Made by a program: the position numbers and the translations under genes. The notes below the pieces were generated by a model, which was not told where the DNA came from, made no database searches, and saw only the letters and a list, made by a program, of their open reading frames with translations. A DNA stretch of 64,000 bases, taken from DATARH01 sp963773625 (GTDB lineage: Bacteria; Pseudomonadota; Alphaproteobacteria; ATCC43930; CGMCC-115725). The DNA lies in assembly GCA_963773625.1 (NCBI GenBank), contig CAVZCJ010000010.1, positions 124,001 to 188,000 on the forward strand, given 5' to 3'. Positions 26,990-35,283 of the stretch are shown here, piece by piece; within the stretch, counting starts at the first letter, position 1; each line of letters opens with the position of its first letter.

Positions 26990-27334
26990 GTGTCCCGTCT
27001 TATCTGCGTCCCGATCTTGCTGGCTTCGCTGGCTGCGGCCGGCTCTGCCGAGGCGGCGGACATCCGTCAGGTCATGGCGGAGTACCAAGCCAATCCGCCA
27101 GCCTTCAAGGACAAGTATTTCGGAAAGACAATCAGCGTGACCGGGACGGTAAGCGCAGTTTATTCCGATTACGTCAGTTTAGGTGACCCGCGTTTGTTCA
27201 CTGTCAATTGCGAGGTCGCCAGCCCGGCGCAACTCCGGAGCCTGACCACCGGCGCTCAGGTGACCGTAACCGGCACCGTATACAACATGCTCGCCGGCAC
27301 CGGGGTTGGGCTGCGTCCCTGCTCGGTTCAATAA
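26990..27334 (+). CDS. secreted OB-fold protein (tRNA_anti-like)
   Basis: This 114-residue protein starts at GTG 26990; TAGGAGATCC at the right distance decides this start. The signal peptide is MSRLICVPILLASLAAAGSA with AEA/AD cleavage. The mature part (FKDKYFGKTISVTGTVSAVY, VNCEVASPAQLRSLTTGAQV, VTVTGTVYNMLAGTGVGLRP) has the OB_tRNA_anti-like (PF12869) pattern KY.gK.i.vtG.V...., with two Cys (in VNCEV and RPCSV) that could pair in the periplasm. The function of these exported OB proteins is unknown. Confidence 0.75.
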   Translation: MSRLICVPILLASLAAAGSAEAADIRQVMAEYQANPPAFKDKYFGKTISVTGTVSAVYSDYVSLGDPRLFTVNCEVASPAQLRSLTTGAQVTVTGTVYNMLAGTGVGLRPCSVQ

Positions 27335-27372
27335 TGCAGCTCCGCTGCTGACATCCCATTCGCGAGCCGGCT

Positions 27373-27404
27373 CCGGTAGCGTAAGCTCAAACTGAGACGC
27401 TACT
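27373..27404. repeat. IS-end-like sequence at the 3' end of the CodA-like gene
   Basis: The segment contains GGTAGCGT...ACGCTACT, a 7-bp inverted repeat around CAAACTGAGACGCTAC. Read on the minus strand, AGTAGCGTCTCAGTTTGA is nearly identical to the termini of the element at 37958-38206 (GGTAGTGYCTCAGTTT). It supplies the last codons (SVSV) and the stop of the CodA-like gene. Confidence 0.5.
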
Positions 27405-28655
27405 GCTGCCGTGAGCGCCTGTGCTCGACGTGGGATGATGCAGCACCGGCGGCTGACGCGTCACGGTACGCCGGCCGCGTTTCCACACCGCCAGCGGCGG
27501 GCGGATCTCGGCGACCGCCTGCTCGGCGCTCGTGGCATCGATCACCGCAATGTCGGCCGGCTTGCCAACCTCCAGCCCATAGTCATTGAGTCGCAAGAGC
27601 CGAGCCGAGTGTTCGCTCAGCATCAGGAACAATTCGCGCAGCCGCGTCGGCCCGACCACCTGCAGAATGTTGGCGTGCAGATTGGAGATGCGGATCAGCG
27701 AGCAGTCGCCGTAGGGGGTCGCCGGATTAAGGATGTTGTTGCTCGACAGCGAGCAGGTCACGCCGTTCTCGTGAAGGTGGTTGGCGTCGGCGACCCCACG
27801 CCGCACGTCGTGATCGCGGTCGCGGCCCATCAGATAGAGGTCGGTCGCCGGCAGCACGGTCACCGCGATCCCGGCAGCGGCGAGGCGGCGCGCCATCGCC
27901 GCGCTTTCGGGCGGTGGCATCAGCGACAGCTTCGCCATGTGCCCGACCACGACCCGCCCGCCGCGCTTATACCGTTCGGTCAGCTCAAGCGTCTTGCGGA
28001 TGTCCATGTGCTCGGTGCTGTCGCCGACATCGAGATGGAGGTCGAGGTCGACATCGTATTCGCGGCCGAGCGCGAAGATGCGTTCGAGCTGCGCCGAAGG
28101 ATCGCTGTCATAGCGCGGCGCGGCGCCCAGCACCGGGGCGCCAGCCTTCAGCGCCTCCACCAGCAATTCCTCGGTGCCAGGATAGTTGGTGAGCCCATCC
28201 TGCGGGAAGACGCAGGGCTCGATGTCGATCGCCCATTTGTAGGCGGCGGCCAGCGCATTGATTGCCTCGAACCCGCGCAGCCCGATGGCGGGGTCGATCT
28301 CGACCTGGGTGCGCATTCGCGTCGCGCCGTTGACCAGGCACTCGCGCAGCGTAGCCTCGGCGCGGCTGTAGATGTCCTCGACGCTCATCGCCGGCTTCAG
28401 CGGCGCGACCGTCGTCACCGGGTTGACCCGGCGGCCCTCGGGCAGCGGGCAGCGGTCGATGATCCGCGACTTGTCGAGGTGGATGTGGGTCTCGATCAGT
28501 CCGGCGCAAGCGAGGCGCCCGCCGGCATCCCAGCTCTCGCACTCGCCAGCGAGCCCCGGGCCGATCGCCGCGATCTTCCCGCCGGCCACCGCAATGTCGA
28601 CCGGCCCCTCGCCGGATGCCGCGACGCGGCGGACGTTTCTGACAATCAGATCCAT
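27387..28655 (-). CDS. CodA-like amidohydrolase (cytosine deaminase family)
   Basis: This 422-residue metal-dependent hydrolase shows MDLIVRNVRRVAASGEGPVD, the first metal motif GLIETHIHLDKSRIIDRCPL, RTQVEIDPAIGLRGFEAINA, DLDLHLDVGDSTEHMDIRKT with HlD, GRVVVGHMAKLSLMPPPESA and VTCSLSSNNILNPATPYGDC. The HIHLDK signature is that of cytosine/isoguanine deaminase-type enzymes. The real substrate may be another cyclic amidine. The C-terminal tail after about residue 395 is odd, low in complexity and ends in SVSV supplied by an IS-end-like sequence, so the native end was probably replaced. Confidence 0.85.
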   Translation of the reverse strand: MDLIVRNVRRVAASGEGPVDIAVAGGKIAAIGPGLAGECESWDAGGRLACAGLIETHIHLDKSRIIDRCPLPEGRRVNPVTTVAPLKPAMSVEDIYSRAEATLRECLVNGATRMRTQVEIDPAIGLRGFEAINALAAAYKWAIDIEPCVFPQDGLTNYPGTEELLVEALKAGAPVLGAAPRYDSDPSAQLERIFALGREYDVDLDLHLDVGDSTEHMDIRKTLELTERYKRGGRVVVGHMAKLSLMPPPESAAMARRLAAAGIAVTVLPATDLYLMGRDRDHDVRRGVADANHLHENGVTCSLSSNNILNPATPYGDCSLIRISNLHANILQVVGPTRLRELFLMLSEHSARLLRLNDYGLEVGKPADIAVIDATSAEQAVAEIRPPLAVWKRGRRTVTRQPPVLHHPTSSTGAHGSSSVSV

Positions 28656-28768
28656 GCGAACCGCCTCCCACAGCTGCCGTACATTGCCTCACACGAGGAT
28701 CAGACAGCCACCGGTTTTAGATGTTCGCTCGTCTTGCGGCCCGCACCCGACGGGACGATCTTACTGCG

Positions 28769-29017
28769 ATGGCCGACAGGACTCCGAGTGAGCGCGCGGA
28801 TGACCGGAGCGAGTTGCTGCGTGAGTTGATGGCCGTGTTCGACGAGCTGCCCGCAGCGCTGCGCGAGGCGATCAACTACGCGCCGGAGCCGCTCAATCCG
28901 AAAGATTTGGCGACATTGTGCCGCCGCCACGGCGCGGCCAACGTGCTGGCGATGATCGAATTGAAGCTGGAGCGGCGCGGGCGCGCACCGGCGCGACCCA
29001 CCAGCAAATCGCGCTAG
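28769..29017 (+). CDS. small hypothetical protein
   Basis: This 82-residue protein starts at ATG 28769 (MADRTPSERADDRSELLREL), although the frame is open from 28721. It has helical content (MAVFDELPAALREAINYAPE, LCRRHGAANVLAMIELKLER) and a basic tail. I recognise no domain. It is convergent with the receiver-like gene and overlaps it by four bases. Confidence 0.55.
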   Translation: MADRTPSERADDRSELLRELMAVFDELPAALREAINYAPEPLNPKDLATLCRRHGAANVLAMIELKLERRGRAPARPTSKSR

Positions 29018-29568
29018 GCGATTTCCACCGCGGCGCGGCCCGCGTGACGGAGCGTGCGGCGCGCCGCCGTCGCATCGCGGATCTGAAGGGCGATGTCGCG
29101 TTCCAGATACGGAGAGCCGCTGCGCTCGGCGGCCGCCATCCGATCGAGCAGGCAGGCGAGCTGGGCCTCGATAACGCCGGCTTCGGCGGCGGCGACGTCC
29201 GCGTCCGAGGCCATCAGCTCGAGGATCACCGCGCCGAGGCGGCGCTCATCGAGGGGCTGCGCGATCAGGCGGAGATCATCATTGCTCCGCGCCGGCGACA
29301 CAGCGCCCGCCGGCGTCAGCACGACGACCTTGAGACCATTCTGCCTGCTCTGCAGCCGACGAGCCGCCGCCAACCCGTCGCTGCCGTCGCGCAGCTCGCC
29401 GGCGACGACGGCAAGATCGAAGCGTCGCTGGGCCAGTGCGATCAAGCCATCGCGGCTATGCGCGCAATCGGCGACAGCGAAGCCAGTATCGCACAACAGC
29501 GATTTGATCTGCCGGCGGCTGTCGCCGTCGCGATCGATCACCAAAGCGGAGGGGCGCTTGGTCGTCAT
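29014..29568 (-). CDS. response-regulator-like pseudo-receiver protein
   Basis: This 184-residue protein starts at ATG 29568. The first 115 residues have the CheY-like pattern (RPSALVIDRDGDSRRQIKSL with the acidic pocket, DGLIALAQRRFDLAVVAGEL, NGLKVVVLTPAG, LRLIAQPLDERRLGAVILEL). The phosphoacceptor position at the end of beta-3, normally an Asp in LVLLD, is Ala/Gly here (DLAVVAGEL). The conserved Thr (VVLTPAG) is kept, and the Lys becomes Gln in AQPLD. It therefore probably does not take a phosphate. The C-terminal 65 residues are helical with no DNA-binding motif. Its partner is unknown. Confidence 0.65.
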   Translation of the reverse strand: MTTKRPSALVIDRDGDSRRQIKSLLCDTGFAVADCAHSRDGLIALAQRRFDLAVVAGELRDGSDGLAAARRLQSRQNGLKVVVLTPAGAVSPARSNDDLRLIAQPLDERRLGAVILELMASDADVAAAEAGVIEAQLACLLDRMAAAERSGSPYLERDIALQIRDATAARRTLRHAGRAAVEIA

Positions 29569-29577
29569 TGGCGGCAA

Positions 29578-29936
29578 TTCTATAGCGCAAATTTTCCGAA
29601 CCGCAGCTGGTTTCGTTGTGAATTTTCGGTGGTTTTTATTTGACTACATCTCAGTAATCTAAATGACGTCTTAGCGTTAATGGAAATTCATCATGAGAAA
29701 TATATTAATAGCCACTGCGACTTAAGCTGATACAAGGCTAAAGCATGACCTAGCGCGCCGAGCGTCATCGGCAAATCTCACCAGTCGGAGCAGAGCGGTG
29801 CGCCTGCCGCTCTCGAATCTCAGGAGCAGGCGGGATCACGCTTCGGGCGCCCCGGTTGCTAGGTCAAACGGCTCGATTAGGCTCGCGTCGTTGTTCCGCA
29901 CGCCCCCGACCCGCTCGCTCACCGGACAGGCCTCCA
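29578..29936. other. intergenic region, no gene seen
   Basis: This gap of 359 bp, AT-rich between 29585 and 29730, has no ORF with coding character. The first part should contain the promoter of the receiver-like gene. I found no convincing terminator or RNA. Confidence 0.4.
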
Positions 29937-30530
29937 TCAGCTCAGCGGGGTAAAGCCCCCAATCGCAGACAGCATCTCGGCAGAGGCTTCCCGCTCGCCG
30001 AGCCACCCCAGCCATTCCTCACGGGGCAGGATCGCGGGCATTCGCTTATCGATCGGCGCCATCAGTTCATTCGCCCGAACCGTAATGATCGTGAAGGTAT
30101 GCACCGCCTCCGCCGAGCCCCGCCATTCATCCCAAAGCCCGGCGAGCGCGAGAGGTTCTCTGTCGGTGCTTCTGATGGCGTGGGGCTGTTTCGTCCCATC
30201 CGGGAGTTCTCGCCACACGCAAAAGCCGTCCACCGGGACCAGGCAGCGGCGGCGCTCAAACGCGTCGCGATAGGCTGACGTCGTCGCCACCGTCTCGCCC
30301 CTCACGCTGACACGCAACGTGGTCGGGCCATCCCTGGGCCAAGAGAAAGGCATGCCCCAGCAGATCAAATCGAGCAAACGCGATCCGGTGCTCGGGTCGC
30401 GCCGCACGACTGGCCAATGCTGGCCCGGCGCGCCGTTAAGGTCAGGCGCGGCGTCGAGGATTGGATTCGCCGTCTCGAACAGCAACTGGATCTCTCTCAG
30501 CGGGGTCTTGAGGAAGATGCGAGCGACCAA
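29937..30530 (-). CDS. SRAP/YedK-fold protein lacking catalytic residues
   Basis: This is a homologue of SOS-response-associated peptidases (HMCES/YedK), which cap abasic sites in single-stranded DNA through Cys2. From TTG 30530 the 197-residue protein reads MVARIFLKTPLREIQLLFET, LICWGMPFSWPRDG, YRDAFERRRCLVPVDGF, FTIITVRANELMAPIDKRMP and AILPREEWLGWL, the ordered SRAP motifs. All four catalytic positions differ: Cys2 is Val, the Asn of NARAET is Ser (VSVRGET), the Glu of DGFYEW is Val (DGFCVW) and the His of PIHDRMP is Asp (PIDKRMP). A CAGGA lies upstream of the TTG. An open frame to 30692 exists but does not match the family. It cannot crosslink abasic sites in the known way. Confidence 0.75.
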   Translation of the reverse strand: MVARIFLKTPLREIQLLFETANPILDAAPDLNGAPGQHWPVVRRDPSTGSRLLDLICWGMPFSWPRDGPTTLRVSVRGETVATTSAYRDAFERRRCLVPVDGFCVWRELPDGTKQPHAIRSTDREPLALAGLWDEWRGSAEAVHTFTIITVRANELMAPIDKRMPAILPREEWLGWLGEREASAEMLSAIGGFTPLS

Positions 30531-31356
30531 GGGAGCGTAATCCTGAGGTGCGACCACGATCCAAAGGGACGGGCCGTCGTCGTTCGATACGTCATCCGTG
30601 AAATACTTCGACAAAGATATGCATTTAACTGAGATTATATCAACTAGTTTTTTCAACTTTTCCGGGTGCAACAAAAGGCGCGCAGCTCCCACTAGGAGCG
30701 CCCAGGCGGCTCAGCCTAAACCGAGTGCGGCTCCCGGTTTCCCAATGGGCAGACGCCGAGGCTACTTGGGCGTGGTAGCGGGCGAGACTCGATTGAAGTT
30801 TCCATGAGGTTTCGCATCGCTCGACGAATTTTTGGCGATAGCACATCAATGGCTCACCGACCGTTTGCAAAACTCTACTCAGCGCGGGGCGAACGGGGAT
30901 AAGCCGCCCGAGTGGTTACCTAAAGTTCCGCCGAAGTCGCAAACGGCACGGGGCGGTCGCAACAACTGCAAGCAACCCCGAGAGGGTGGAAATCTGGCAT
31001 TTCATCCAAGCGAGGTCCGCTTTGGAGGCATCACCCGTCGTTGAAGCCGACTGAAATGAGTGGTAGTTGTGCGCCGGAACCCATTCGCTCAACCCGAGCG
31101 TCATACATCCTTCGACGCTGCGCCGCCAGGCAGTTGGGACGGCTGAAACCAGCCACTCGTATTGCCATCCCCTCATCGGCAATCGCCCAGTCACGGTATC
31201 GAGCAACGCCCATGCCGTATGCGGCATTTGCTCGTCTTGCCGAGCGGGGGGTTGAGCTACGCTGGTCGATGGTCAAATGAAGCAGCTGCTGCCTTGATGA
31301 AGTCGCCGATGGTTCGCCGCGAATTTTGACCACGTGTCGCAACAAGGAAACACGTC
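30531..31356. other. intergenic region, no gene supported
   Basis: This stretch of about 825 bp carries short open frames on both strands. None shows a start with ribosome binding site, domain motif or steady codon pattern. A minus-strand frame 31031-31345 has a protein-like stretch (GMGVARYRDWAIADEGMAIR), which might be a decayed gene. The region separates the acquired catabolic cluster from the preceding genes and likely contains its promoter. Confidence 0.4.
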
Positions 31357-33000
31357 ATGCCGGACACACACGCTTTGGCGGAACGGCCAAGCCAAGACCA
31401 GCTTGCGGTCTACGACGCTATCGTCATCGGCGCCGGGATTTCCGGCATGTATATGCTCTACCGCTTGCGCGAATTGGGCATGACCGCACGGGTCTTCGAG
31501 GCTGGTACCAATGTCGGCGGCACCTGGTACTGGAACCGCTATCCCGGTGCGCGTTTCAATTCCGAAAGCTGGACCTATGGCTACTCCTTTTCCAAGGAGC
31601 TGATGTCGGAGTGGGACTGGAAGGAGCATTTCTCCCCTCAGCCCGACACGCTGGAATACCTGAATTACGTCGCCGACAAGTTCGACCTACGCCGCGACAT
31701 GCAGTTCCGCAGCACGGTCGCGGCCGCGCATTGGGATGAGGCGGCGAACCGGTGGAACGTGACGTTGCAAAGCGGGCAGCAGGCAACTTCGCGGTTCCTG
31801 TTCACCGCCATCGGCATCCTTTCGGCCTATACACTGCCGGCCATTCCGGGCCGGGACAGTTTCAAGGGCCCTGCCTATCACCCGGCGCGGTGGCCGCACA
31901 CGCCGGTAGACTTCACCGGCAAGCGCGTCGGCGTCATCGGCACCGGCGCGACCGCCATCCAGGCGATCCCGGAAATCGCCAAACAGGCGAAGCACCTTAC
32001 CGTCTTCCAGCGCCGCCCCAACTGGGCGGCGCCCTTGCATAATTCCAAGATCAGCAAGGAGGAGATGGCGGAAATCAAATCCCGCTATGAAGAAATCTAC
32101 GCGCACTGCGCGACGACGCCGGGCTGGTTCATTCACCAGGCCGACCCCCGCAAGACCCTCGACGTGCCGCCCGAGGAGCGCGAAGCGTTCTGGGAGAAGC
32201 TTTACGGCGAGCCCGGCTTTGGCATCTGGATGGGCAACTTCCGCGACATCCTGACCGACGAGGAAGCCAACGCCGCCATCAGCGCCTACATCGCCAAAAA
32301 GATCCGGCAGCGTGTGAAGGACCCAACAGTGGCCGACAAGCTGATCCCCAAGGATCACGGCTTCGGCACGCGCCGGGTGCCCCTGGAGAGCGGCTATTTC
32401 GAAACCTACAACCGGGACAATGTGACCCTGGTCGACACTCTCGTGGACGAGCCGATCGAGTGCATCACCCCGCGCGGCATCAAAACCGCGAGACGGGAAC
32501 ACGAATTCGACATCCTGGTCTACGCCACGGGGTTCGACGGCGTGACCGGGGCCTACGATCGGATCGATATCCGCGGCGAGAATGGCCTTCGGCTCAAGGA
32601 CGCCTGGGCCGAAACCCCGCGCACCTATCTCGGCATGCTCGCGGAAGGCTTTCCGAACATGCTGATGGTGCTCGGCCCCCACACCGCGCGCGGCAATATC
32701 ACCCAGGCCATCTCACACAGCGTCGAATTCCAGGCGGACATGCTGCGGTTCATGCAACGGCACAACTACACCCATGTGCAGACCCGCCCGGGAAAAGTCG
32801 ACGAGTGGACGCAGACGGTGATCAAGGCCGGCGAGGCGCTGCTGTCCTTCAAGGTCAATTCCTGGCAGAACGGCGTCAATCGCAACGTCAACGGCCGGAC
32901 CGTGCGCCGGGTTTTGGGCTACAACGGCAACGGCGCGCATTTCCGGCGGACGACCGATGAGGTCGCCAAAGGCGGTTACCGAGAATTCGCGTTCCGTTAG
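31357..33000 (+). CDS. Baeyer-Villiger flavin monooxygenase
   Basis: This 547-residue NADPH/FAD enzyme inserts oxygen next to a carbonyl, turning ketones into esters or lactones. The FAD Rossmann motif is YDAIVIGAGISGMYMLYRLR (residues 19-38), followed by TNVGGTWYWNRYPGARFNSE. The BVMO fingerprint F-x-G-x3-H-x3-W-P is FKGPAYHPARWP. The NADPH Rossmann motif is RVGVIGTGATAIQAIPEIAK, and DILVYATGFDGVTGAYDRID comes near the C-terminus. This length and layout are those of cyclohexanone/steroid-type BVMOs. It opens a plus-strand run of CoA- and alcohol-handling genes, which suggests ring opening of a cyclic ketone in a degradation pathway. Confidence 0.95.
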   Translation: MPDTHALAERPSQDQLAVYDAIVIGAGISGMYMLYRLRELGMTARVFEAGTNVGGTWYWNRYPGARFNSESWTYGYSFSKELMSEWDWKEHFSPQPDTLEYLNYVADKFDLRRDMQFRSTVAAAHWDEAANRWNVTLQSGQQATSRFLFTAIGILSAYTLPAIPGRDSFKGPAYHPARWPHTPVDFTGKRVGVIGTGATAIQAIPEIAKQAKHLTVFQRRPNWAAPLHNSKISKEEMAEIKSRYEEIYAHCATTPGWFIHQADPRKTLDVPPEEREAFWEKLYGEPGFGIWMGNFRDILTDEEANAAISAYIAKKIRQRVKDPTVADKLIPKDHGFGTRRVPLESGYFETYNRDNVTLVDTLVDEPIECITPRGIKTARREHEFDILVYATGFDGVTGAYDRIDIRGENGLRLKDAWAETPRTYLGMLAEGFPNMLMVLGPHTARGNITQAISHSVEFQADMLRFMQRHNYTHVQTRPGKVDEWTQTVIKAGEALLSFKVNSWQNGVNRNVNGRTVRRVLGYNGNGAHFRRTTDEVAKGGYREFAFR

Positions 33001-33145
33001 TGCCCAGCATTAGAGTTGGGAAACGGCACGCGGCTGATCATTGTATGCTTCAGTGCGCCCGCACGGAGGTTGACGGCTCGGCTCCATGCAACGGAGATCA
33101 CCCCGTCAACGGGCCAGCGGGTTGGACGGAGCGCGGAGTGAAACG

Positions 33146-33556
33146 ATGCCCAAGCTGATCCCGGTCCCCAATTCGTTGAGCAAGCCCTTCTGGGACGCCG
33201 TCAATCAAAGGCGGCTCGTCGCGCAGCACTGCCCCACCTGCGACAGGCTGCAATACCCGCCGCAGCAGACCTGCCAGGTCTGCAATTCGGCCTCCAACCT
33301 GACGTGGAAAGAGGTCGAGGGCAGAGGCCATATCGCGGCCTACATCGTGATCGAGGATGGCCGTCTCAACCGGCGCATGCCCGACCAGCCATACAACCTC
33401 GCCATGGTGACGCTGGATGCCGACCCGCGGGTCAATTTCTATTCCAACCTCCCGGGCACCCCGCCCTACAAGGTGCCGGTGGGCGCCGCCGTCGAGGTGA
33501 CGTTCGAGGAGGTGGCCCCAGGCCAGCTCATCCACGAGTGGCGGGTCGTGGCCTAG
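33146..33556 (+). CDS. DUF35 OB-fold / Zn-ribbon acyl-CoA-associated protein
   Basis: This 136-residue protein begins MPKLIPVPNSLSKPFWDAVN. A rubredoxin-like zinc ribbon follows with two Cys pairs, HCPTCDRLQYPPQQTC and TCQVCNSASN. The OB fold reads HIAAYIVIEDGRLNRRMPDQ, YNLAMVTLDADPRVNFYSNL and VGAAVEVTFEEVAPGQLIHE. DUF35 proteins form complexes with thiolases and with MaoC-like hydratases (ChsH2/Ltp2 in steroid side-chain degradation). The thiolase two genes downstream is the likely partner, as the substrate-channelling retro-aldol or thiolase subunit. Confidence 0.9.
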   Translation: MPKLIPVPNSLSKPFWDAVNQRRLVAQHCPTCDRLQYPPQQTCQVCNSASNLTWKEVEGRGHIAAYIVIEDGRLNRRMPDQPYNLAMVTLDADPRVNFYSNLPGTPPYKVPVGAAVEVTFEEVAPGQLIHEWRVVA

Positions 33557-33624
33557 TGGCGGTCCCTTGGTCCGCTGAGAGTGTGGAGCGGACGAAGGCC
33601 TCAATAAGGGGTAGTCGTCACGTG

Positions 33625-33864
33625 ATGCGCGACCAATTGGATGCCCTAATACTCTCGACCGTAAAATCACGTTGGCAGAAGGTCGCGATGATAATTGCAA
33701 AGGTGGGGGGCAGGCTTGAAGACGTGAACCAATCTATTGAAGATGAGCGAATAGCAGAGCGCATACAGGTGCTTGCCGATACGGGACGCCTCGAAAGTCG
33801 GGGAATTGTCTCGCACTGGCGACATAGCGAGATCCACTTACTAGTATCAGATTTGGATGACTAG
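33625..33864 (+). CDS. small DUF3658-like protein
   Basis: This 79-residue protein starts at ATG 33625 (MRDQLDALILSTVKSRWQKV). The segment IL...v...WqKVA.IIa....... followed by D..iaeRI..La..GrLEs.G and W.hSEI.L resembles the C-terminal helical domain of DUF3658 proteins. It is AT-richer than the cluster around it and interrupts the DUF35-thiolase pair, so it may be a later insertion. The function is unknown. Confidence 0.5.
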   Translation: MRDQLDALILSTVKSRWQKVAMIIAKVGGRLEDVNQSIEDERIAERIQVLADTGRLESRGIVSHWRHSEIHLLVSDLDD

Positions 33865-33914
33865 TTCGCCGCTGCCATACCTGCACTGCTAGAGCATAAA
33901 GGAAAGGTGGAGCC

Positions 33915-35231
33915 ATGGCCGCATCAGCCGGGTATCAGTGGCGGCGAGACAAGGATGGGCTCGGCGTCTGGGAGCACCGCGGCAAGGTCGCGGTGGCTGG
34001 GGTCGGGCATTCGCCGGTCGACCGCCGCTGGGACGAAGTCTCGATGGACAAGACGCTCGGCGCCTACTCGATCCTGGCCTGCCGGAAGGCGATGGCCGAG
34101 GCCGGCGTGACGCCGGACCAGATCGACGGCGTCATCTGCTGCGACAGCCATATCGCCGGCGGCAGCGGCGGCACCGCGTCGCAATGGGCGCCGCGGCCCT
34201 ATTTCGCCCCGCCCTATGATTCCGAGCTGGGGCTGACGCTGATCAATGCGCAGTGGCTGACCGAGCAGCTGGGCCTCACCAACGTCAAATTCGCGCCGAC
34301 CGGCGTGCCGACCATCGGCGAAATGGTAGGCATGGCGTCGCAGGCCGTGGGCGACGGCGTGTGCAGCACCTGTCTCGTCATCTACCCGACCGGCAATCTC
34401 GCGGGCCGCTATCGCCGCGGTGGCGAGAACGCCGACGACTATGCCCGCGGCGCGCGCCAATGGGTGGCGCCCTGGGGCAATCATGGCGGCAACGATTTCA
34501 TCAACAGCTTCCCGCACGGCCAGTACTGCCGGAAATACGGCGGCAAGCACGACGACCTCGCACCCTTCGTCGTCAACCAGCACCGCAACGGGCTGCTGAC
34601 GCCGTGGGGGTACAATGCCAGCCACAACATGCCGCAGCTGACGATCGAGGAGTACCTCAATTCGCGCTACATCCTGAACCCGCTGCGGCTGTGGGACTGC
34701 GACCGGCCGGTCAACGCGTCGACCGCGTATCTCTTCACCACGGCCGAGCGCGCCCGCGACATGAAGCAGCCGCCGGTCTATGTGCTCAATCACTCACAGC
34801 ACAGTTTCAGAAAGCGGAGCACACAGGAAGATTTGGACGAGATCGAGGAGTGGACCGACCGCGCCGCCAAGCGGATGTACGAGGGCGCCGGGCTCGGACC
34901 CAACGACGTCGATATCTTCAATCCCTACGACGGCTATTCGATCATGACGCAGTTTTTCCTGGAGGGCTTCCAGTGGCACGGCGTCAAGCGCGGCGATGCC
35001 TTCGCGTTCTACGCCGGCGATATCCGGGTCGAGGGACCGCACCCGCTCTGCTCGAGCGGCGGCAATCTGGGAACCGGACGCCTCCGCACGGCCATGTACA
35101 CCGACAGCATCGAGCAGCTCCGCGGCACCGCCGGCCCGCGACAGGTCAAGGTTCGGGCGGAGACCGCACTGGCGGCCTTCACCACCCCCAGCAGCGGCGG
35201 CTGGATCATGTTCGGCAAACATCCAAGCTGA
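33915..35231 (+). CDS. thiolase-family protein (lipid-transfer/Ltp type)
   Basis: This 438-residue thiolase-fold protein starts at ATG 33915, behind GGAAAGGTGG. It shows VAVAGVGHSPVDRRWDEVSM, ACRKAMAEAGVTPDQIDGVI, GVCSTCLVIYPTGNLAGRYR and the C-terminal GPHPLCSSGGNLGTGR, which replaces the classical GHPlGatG motif. This C-terminal variant marks the thiolase_C_1/Ltp group, some of which are aldolases (retro-aldol cleavage of acyl-CoA side chains) working with a DUF35 partner. The DUF35 gene at 33146 fits that role. The central insert (residues about 150-220) is rich in aromatic residues. Confidence 0.9.
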   Translation: MAASAGYQWRRDKDGLGVWEHRGKVAVAGVGHSPVDRRWDEVSMDKTLGAYSILACRKAMAEAGVTPDQIDGVICCDSHIAGGSGGTASQWAPRPYFAPPYDSELGLTLINAQWLTEQLGLTNVKFAPTGVPTIGEMVGMASQAVGDGVCSTCLVIYPTGNLAGRYRRGGENADDYARGARQWVAPWGNHGGNDFINSFPHGQYCRKYGGKHDDLAPFVVNQHRNGLLTPWGYNASHNMPQLTIEEYLNSRYILNPLRLWDCDRPVNASTAYLFTTAERARDMKQPPVYVLNHSQHSFRKRSTQEDLDEIEEWTDRAAKRMYEGAGLGPNDVDIFNPYDGYSIMTQFFLEGFQWHGVKRGDAFAFYAGDIRVEGPHPLCSSGGNLGTGRLRTAMYTDSIEQLRGTAGPRQVKVRAETALAAFTTPSSGGWIMFGKHPS

Positions 35232-35283
35232 CGGGCGCCGACACGCGGGTGCGCGTTTCGCAATGCACTGAAAGGTGACGAAC

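Noticed and set aside
27411..28829. Plus-strand ORF (472 aa) opposite the CodA-like gene
   Set aside because: It is low-complexity Arg/His/Gly/Val protein without motifs; the minus strand has a complete amidohydrolase.
31031..31345. Minus-strand ORF upstream of the BVMO gene
   Set aside because: A short protein-like stretch exists, but there is no start with ribosome binding site or recognisable family; left as unassigned intergenic DNA.
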